Origin: Alicyclobacillus acidiphilus NBRC 100859
GTDB taxonomy: Bacteria; Bacillota; Bacilli; Alicyclobacillales; Alicyclobacillaceae
DNA: 64,000 bases
Direction of reading: 5' to 3'
NCBI RefSeq assembly: GCF_001544355.1
Contig: NZ_BCQI01000010.1
Location: 1-64,000 of the forward strand
The translations under genes and the position numbers were made by a program. Shown here in pieces: positions 60,165 through 64,000 of the stretch. Each line of letters starts with the position of its first letter. Within the stretch, counting starts at the first letter, position 1. The notes beneath the pieces are model-generated. The model saw only the letters and a program-made list of their open reading frames with translations. It was not told the origin of the DNA and made no database searches.

Positions 60165-61859
60165 TTACAGGGCTTGATCGTCGACGCTGTCCAGCCAAGC
60201 GCGGATATCGCCGATGATCGATTTGACACAACCGTCCTCGAACGGTGAGATCAGATTTGCGGCTTTGACGAGTTCGACAAAGGATCGGCTGCCGCCCAGT
60301 TGGCAAAGGTGCAGGTAGTCGCTCCACGCCGCTTGCCGATCCTCATTCATCCGTTTCCAGAATTCCAAGGCGCAGATTTGAGCCAGGGCGTAGTCGATGT
60401 AGTAGAACGGATAATTGAAGATATGCAGCTGTTGATGCCAGAATCCACCGCGTTCCAGGTAGTCGTTCTCTTCGTAATTTCGGCTGGGCAGATACTTGCG
60501 CTCAATGTCCCGCCAAGCCGCTTTGCGTTCCGCAGGGGTCGCCTCTGGATGCTCGTAGACGAAGTGTTGGAATTCATCGACGGTCACGAGATATGGAATG
60601 GTCATGACGGATGTGCTCATGTGGTAGAACTTGAATTTCTCCGTATCCTCTTTGAAAAACAGGTGCATCCAGTCCCATGTGAAGAACTCCATGCTCATAG
60701 AATGGATTTCAGCAGCCTCGGAGGTTGGGAACAAGTACTCTGGGACGGGTTGGTTGCGCGACTCGTAGACTTGGAACGCGTGTCCGGCCTCGTGCGTCAA
60801 CACGGTGACATCGTGTGCGGTTCCGTTGAAGTTGGCGAAGATAAACGGCGATTTGTGATTCGGAATCACGGTGCAGTATCCGCCGACGCGTTTTCCGTCG
60901 CGGCTCAGCAGGTCGAGCAATTCGTTGTCCGACATGAACGAGAAAAACGTGTGTGTTTCAGGGGACAATTCTTCGTACATCTTGACGCCGTTCGCCATGA
61001 TCCATTCGGGATCGCCCTTTGGCGCCGGGTTGCCGGAGGTGAAGTGGAATCCGAGATCGTAATAATGCATCTTGTCGAGCCCAATCCGCGTCCGTTGTCT
61101 GCTTCTCAACTCTTCGGAGAGCGGGACGATGTACTCTTCGACTTGCTTGCGGAACACAGCCGCTTCGGCTTGACCGTAGTCGGTGCGGCCCATGCGATCA
61201 TAGCCCATCTGGACATAATTTTCGTATCCGAGTTTCTTCGCCATGCTGGTGCGGAGTTTTACCATGCGGTCGTACAAATCGTCGAATTCCTGTTCGTGTT
61301 CCGCGAAAAACGCGTACCGCGCCTCGTTTGCTTCCTTGCGGACGGTTCGATCCGGATCGTTCACATATTTGCCCAATTGCGACAGTGTGAGGACTTCGCC
61401 CCTGAATGGAATTTTCGCGGATGCGACAAGCGCGTTGTATTCGGTGACCAACCGGTTGTTTTGCTTCATCTCTTCGACGATCGCGTCCGAGAAAGAGCGG
61501 GAATAGACATCCGCCAAGCGAAAGACCTGCGAGCCGTAGGTCTGTTCGAGTTCGCTGCGGAATGGAGATTTCACAATCATTTCGCGCAGTTTGGTTTCGA
61601 GGGCCTGCATGTCCGGCGACACTTCATCAAAAAAATCCTGCTCCGCCTTGTAGAACTCGTCGCGGGTGTCAATCGAGTGGCGGATGGACGCGAGGCTTTC
61701 CATCGACATAAACTGAAAGCGCAAATCATTGATCTTTGCAAAGATGTCAATCTGTTGCTGTGCGTTGGACGCCGCTTCAAAATCGCGCAAAAGAGCTTGG
61801 AATTGCTGCGTGATGGCCGTCATGTCGGGACGTGTATACGTCATTTCTGAAAATTTCAT
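60165..61859 (-). CDS. pepF: M3-family oligoendopeptidase (PepF-like)
   Basis: 564 residues. The zinc site is HEAGH (356-360) in VTVLTHEAGHAFQVYESR, with the third ligand expected in EAAEIHSMSMEFFTW. The mostly helical N-terminal part encloses the active site and limits substrates to peptides of about 5-20 residues. Cytosolic, no signal peptide; it works in peptide turnover. Alicyclobacillus-type PepF proteins of about 560 residues form a short subgroup compared with the 600-residue lactococcal enzyme. ATG follows GGAGGT on the minus strand. Confidence 0.93.
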   Translation of the reverse strand: MKFSEMTYTRPDMTAITQQFQALLRDFEAASNAQQQIDIFAKINDLRFQFMSMESLASIRHSIDTRDEFYKAEQDFFDEVSPDMQALETKLREMIVKSPFRSELEQTYGSQVFRLADVYSRSFSDAIVEEMKQNNRLVTEYNALVASAKIPFRGEVLTLSQLGKYVNDPDRTVRKEANEARYAFFAEHEQEFDDLYDRMVKLRTSMAKKLGYENYVQMGYDRMGRTDYGQAEAAVFRKQVEEYIVPLSEELRSRQRTRIGLDKMHYYDLGFHFTSGNPAPKGDPEWIMANGVKMYEELSPETHTFFSFMSDNELLDLLSRDGKRVGGYCTVIPNHKSPFIFANFNGTAHDVTVLTHEAGHAFQVYESRNQPVPEYLFPTSEAAEIHSMSMEFFTWDWMHLFFKEDTEKFKFYHMSTSVMTIPYLVTVDEFQHFVYEHPEATPAERKAAWRDIERKYLPSRNYEENDYLERGGFWHQQLHIFNYPFYYIDYALAQICALEFWKRMNEDRQAAWSDYLHLCQLGGSRSFVELVKAANLISPFEDGCVKSIIGDIRAWLDSVDDQAL

Positions 61860-62019
61860 GAGATACCTCCAGAGGTGTATGGTATGTAGCGCGAAATCCT
61901 GTCAACGGAGCCCCGTTGGCCTATGTAAACGAATTATACCCCAAGTTGCATCAAAGTGGACCGCATTCGTGGTACACTGGCTCTACGATATGAGGACGGG
62001 AATCGGTGAGGAGATAGGT

Positions 62020-63963
62020 ATGAAAGCGTTGTCAACCCGGTCGATCAACTTCGCCCACAAAGCGATTTATTTATTGAATTGCACCATCCATACGAATTTT
62101 CGCGAAGTGTTGTCGCACGTGCCTGAGGACATGTTGATTTGCATCGACAACATGGTTCACCAGCGGTACGGATCGGTCTTGGAGAAGCGCGTGTGTGAGC
62201 GAATCACAGCGGAGAACCCCTGGACCTTTCGCCAGCTTATTGGCCAATTGAGAGCGGGGAAGCCGGTGCTTGTCGCCTTGGACACCAACCAAGCGACGTT
62301 TCAGGCGGTCTCGAGGCATGCGTTTGCGACGGGCATTCCCATCATTCCCATCTACGGGCATGAGCGGCCCATTCGAATCGCCGATCCGCTGCCGCTGACC
62401 GACGCGAGAACGACTTTGGACGAATTGCAGAGATTCCTCTTGATGAGCTACCTTGGCCGTCCGGACGATGGAGAAGTCAATCTATTTAACGAACTGTTGG
62501 ACGCCGCTAGGTATTACGGCGAGGATCGAGTCATCTGCAAGGACATATCGGGAGAAGTCACCTACAAGCAATTGCTGCTGAACACCTACGTGCTCAGCCA
62601 ACGTTTGAAGTCGCTGGCTTGCATCCGCAGCAGAGTTGGCGTCATGCTGCCCAATTCCATCGGCAACGCGGTCACCTTGTTCGCGTTGTTCCGAAACGGC
62701 TGCACGCCTGTCATGCTCAATTATTCAGCCGGCGTACAGACGATTCTCGACGCTTGCGAAACGGCGGATATCAAGACCATCCTCACTTCCAAGGAGTTTA
62801 TCAAGAAGGGCCAGCTCGATCACGTCGAGCAAGCGCTCACCGCAAGGTATCGAGTCATCTACCTGGAGGATGTCCGCAAGACGATTTCGTTGGCGCAAAA
62901 AGCGAGTGGCTATCTCGCGTTCCGCAGGCGCGCGCGCGTGCGTTCCACCAACAACGAGGTGATTCTGTTCACCTCAGGCAGTGAATACAAGCCGCGCGGC
63001 GTCGTCCTGTCGCACGACAATATCTTTGCGAATGTGCAGCAGACGCGATCCGTGATCGATTTTGGAACGTCGGATCGCATGCTGAACGCCATGCCGATGT
63101 TCCACTCGTTCGGGTTGACCGCTGGCGCCTTGCTGCCGCTGGTCGCGGGGATTCAGACCTACTTATATCCGTCGCCGTTGCACTACAAGCGGATACCGGA
63201 ACTGGTCGGGGAGCAGCAGTCGACCATCTTGTTTGGAACCTCTTCGTTCTTGGAGAAATATGGTCAGAATGCGTTGCCTGAGCATTTTGCGTCACTTCGT
63301 TACGCGGTGGTCGGCGCTGAACGGTTGAAGCCGGAGGTCGACTCGTTCTGGAGGAGCAAGTTCGGCATTCAGATCATGCAAGGCTACGGTGCGACGGAGA
63401 CCTCGCCCATCATGTGCCTCGATACGCCCATCAACCACAAGGATGGAACGGTAGGCCGGTTCTTGCCGGGCATGTCCCATCGCCTGATCCCGGTCGAGGG
63501 CATCACGCAAGGGGGGAGGCTGCAAGTGCAGGGCCCGAACGTGATGAAGGGGTACCTGCAATATGGTACAGGCTATGTCGCGCAAGAAGGCTGGTACGAC
63601 ACAGGAGACGTCGTCTGGGTTGACGAGGATGGATTCGTCACCATCATCGGCCGTTTGAAACGGTTCGCAAAGATATCGGGGGAAATGGTGTCGCTGAATT
63701 TGGTGGAGCAACTTGCGGCCAAAGCCTATGGCAGCACGGAGTTCGCGGCCATCAATCTGCCGGACAAGGCGCGCGGCGAGCGAATTGTGCTTGTGACGAC
63801 GCTCTCGGATATCGATCTCGGGCAAATACGGGAGTTGGTCGACTCGCTCGGTTACTCGAAGCTTCACGTTCCCAGCGAAGTTCGGCGAATCGACGAATTC
63901 CCGTTGCTCGGAAGCGGCAAGACCGACTACGTTGCGCTGAACGCGATGTACAGCAAGAACTGA
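62020..63963 (+). CDS. Aas-like acyl-activating enzyme with degenerate acyltransferase N-terminus
   Basis: About 647 residues. Residues 20-120 resemble the inner part of the PlsC/LPLAT domain of Aas (AENPWTFRQLIGQLRAGKPVLVALDTN), but the expected FPEGxxx motif reads ALDTNQA and no HxxxxD motif is seen. From about 155 an AMP-binding enzyme follows: LFTSGSEYKPRGVVLSH (P-loop, 318-327), GYGATETSP and the YDTGDVVWVDEDGF hinge. Aas joins acyl-ACP synthetase and lysophospholipid acyltransferase; here only the adenylating half looks active. ATG 62020 follows GTGAGGAG; earlier in-frame codons are spurious. Confidence 0.85.
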   Translation: MKALSTRSINFAHKAIYLLNCTIHTNFREVLSHVPEDMLICIDNMVHQRYGSVLEKRVCERITAENPWTFRQLIGQLRAGKPVLVALDTNQATFQAVSRHAFATGIPIIPIYGHERPIRIADPLPLTDARTTLDELQRFLLMSYLGRPDDGEVNLFNELLDAARYYGEDRVICKDISGEVTYKQLLLNTYVLSQRLKSLACIRSRVGVMLPNSIGNAVTLFALFRNGCTPVMLNYSAGVQTILDACETADIKTILTSKEFIKKGQLDHVEQALTARYRVIYLEDVRKTISLAQKASGYLAFRRRARVRSTNNEVILFTSGSEYKPRGVVLSHDNIFANVQQTRSVIDFGTSDRMLNAMPMFHSFGLTAGALLPLVAGIQTYLYPSPLHYKRIPELVGEQQSTILFGTSSFLEKYGQNALPEHFASLRYAVVGAERLKPEVDSFWRSKFGIQIMQGYGATETSPIMCLDTPINHKDGTVGRFLPGMSHRLIPVEGITQGGRLQVQGPNVMKGYLQYGTGYVAQEGWYDTGDVVWVDEDGFVTIIGRLKRFAKISGEMVSLNLVEQLAAKAYGSTEFAAINLPDKARGERIVLVTTLSDIDLGQIRELVDSLGYSKLHVPSEVRRIDEFPLLGSGKTDYVALNAMYSKN

Positions 63964-64000
63964 GGCCGATGCTGTCGGACTGGACCAGCCGCTTAGCGGC

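Noticed and set aside
60300-61850. 516-codon open frame on the plus strand
   Set aside because: It is the antisense of pepF, whose HEAGH zinc site and full-length family match leave no doubt about the coding strand.

Overview
The window looks like a chromosomal segment of an aerobic endospore-former of the class Bacilli, most likely Alicyclobacillus or a close relative. The evidence is the comFC-yvyF-flagellar-hpf-secA-prfB gene order, GTG/TTG starts with strong AGGAGG-type ribosome binding sites, a TnrA-type nitrogen box, CcpA-type cre sites, and an intracellular GH9 cellulase closely resembling Alicyclobacillus Cel9A in length and layout. The genus is an inference; no rRNA or other species marker is present.

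Region by region: 1-2000 holds a 7-bp tandem repeat, a small membrane protein and an NprR-like HTH-TPR regulator. 2001-4024 is a phosphate-type two-component pair whose kinase has almost no extracellular part. 4036-15834 is a late flagellar cluster (comFC, yvyF, sigD, flgM, flgN, flgK, flgL, flagellin, fliD, a fliT-like gene, fliS, flaG), followed by hpf, secA and prfB (with its +1 frameshift) to 20472. The usual fliW-csrA pair is missing, and sigD lies inside the cluster. 20626-27654 holds zwf, a cyclase-family hydrolase and a Bce-type antimicrobial-peptide module (response regulator, kinase, ABC transporter).

28065-30492 is a small stretch between a CAU tRNA and tRNA-Gly, with a HicA toxin remnant, an AT-rich arylamine N-acetyltransferase and a TPR-glycosyltransferase. 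30531-31208 is non-coding and carries a duplicated array of hairpins built on TAAGCGG/CCGCTTA, the most unusual non-coding structure here. 31323-41880 has a SIMPL-domain protein, a type B carboxylesterase, a polytopic membrane protein, Mn-pyrophosphatase, a ThiF/MoeB-type enzyme, an Spl-like radical SAM protein and the nadC-nadB-nadA operon for de novo NAD synthesis.

42005-50018 pairs the cytosolic GH9 glucanase with a five-gene Opp/Dpp-family ABC importer. Two cre-like sites lie just upstream of the importer, so it may bring in cello-oligosaccharides (hypothesis) that the enzyme then cuts. 50121-53326 has a HAD phosphatase, an aldo-keto reductase and a YkuI-like EAL protein. 53311-57850 is a nitrogen cluster: an NCS1 permease and an ammonium transporter diverge from a region with a TnrA box, next to a divergent glutamine synthetase. 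The right end has a DUF294 nucleotidyltransferase with a DEDDh exonuclease, a small coiled-coil protein, PepF and an Aas-like acyl-activating enzyme with a degenerate N-terminal acyltransferase part.
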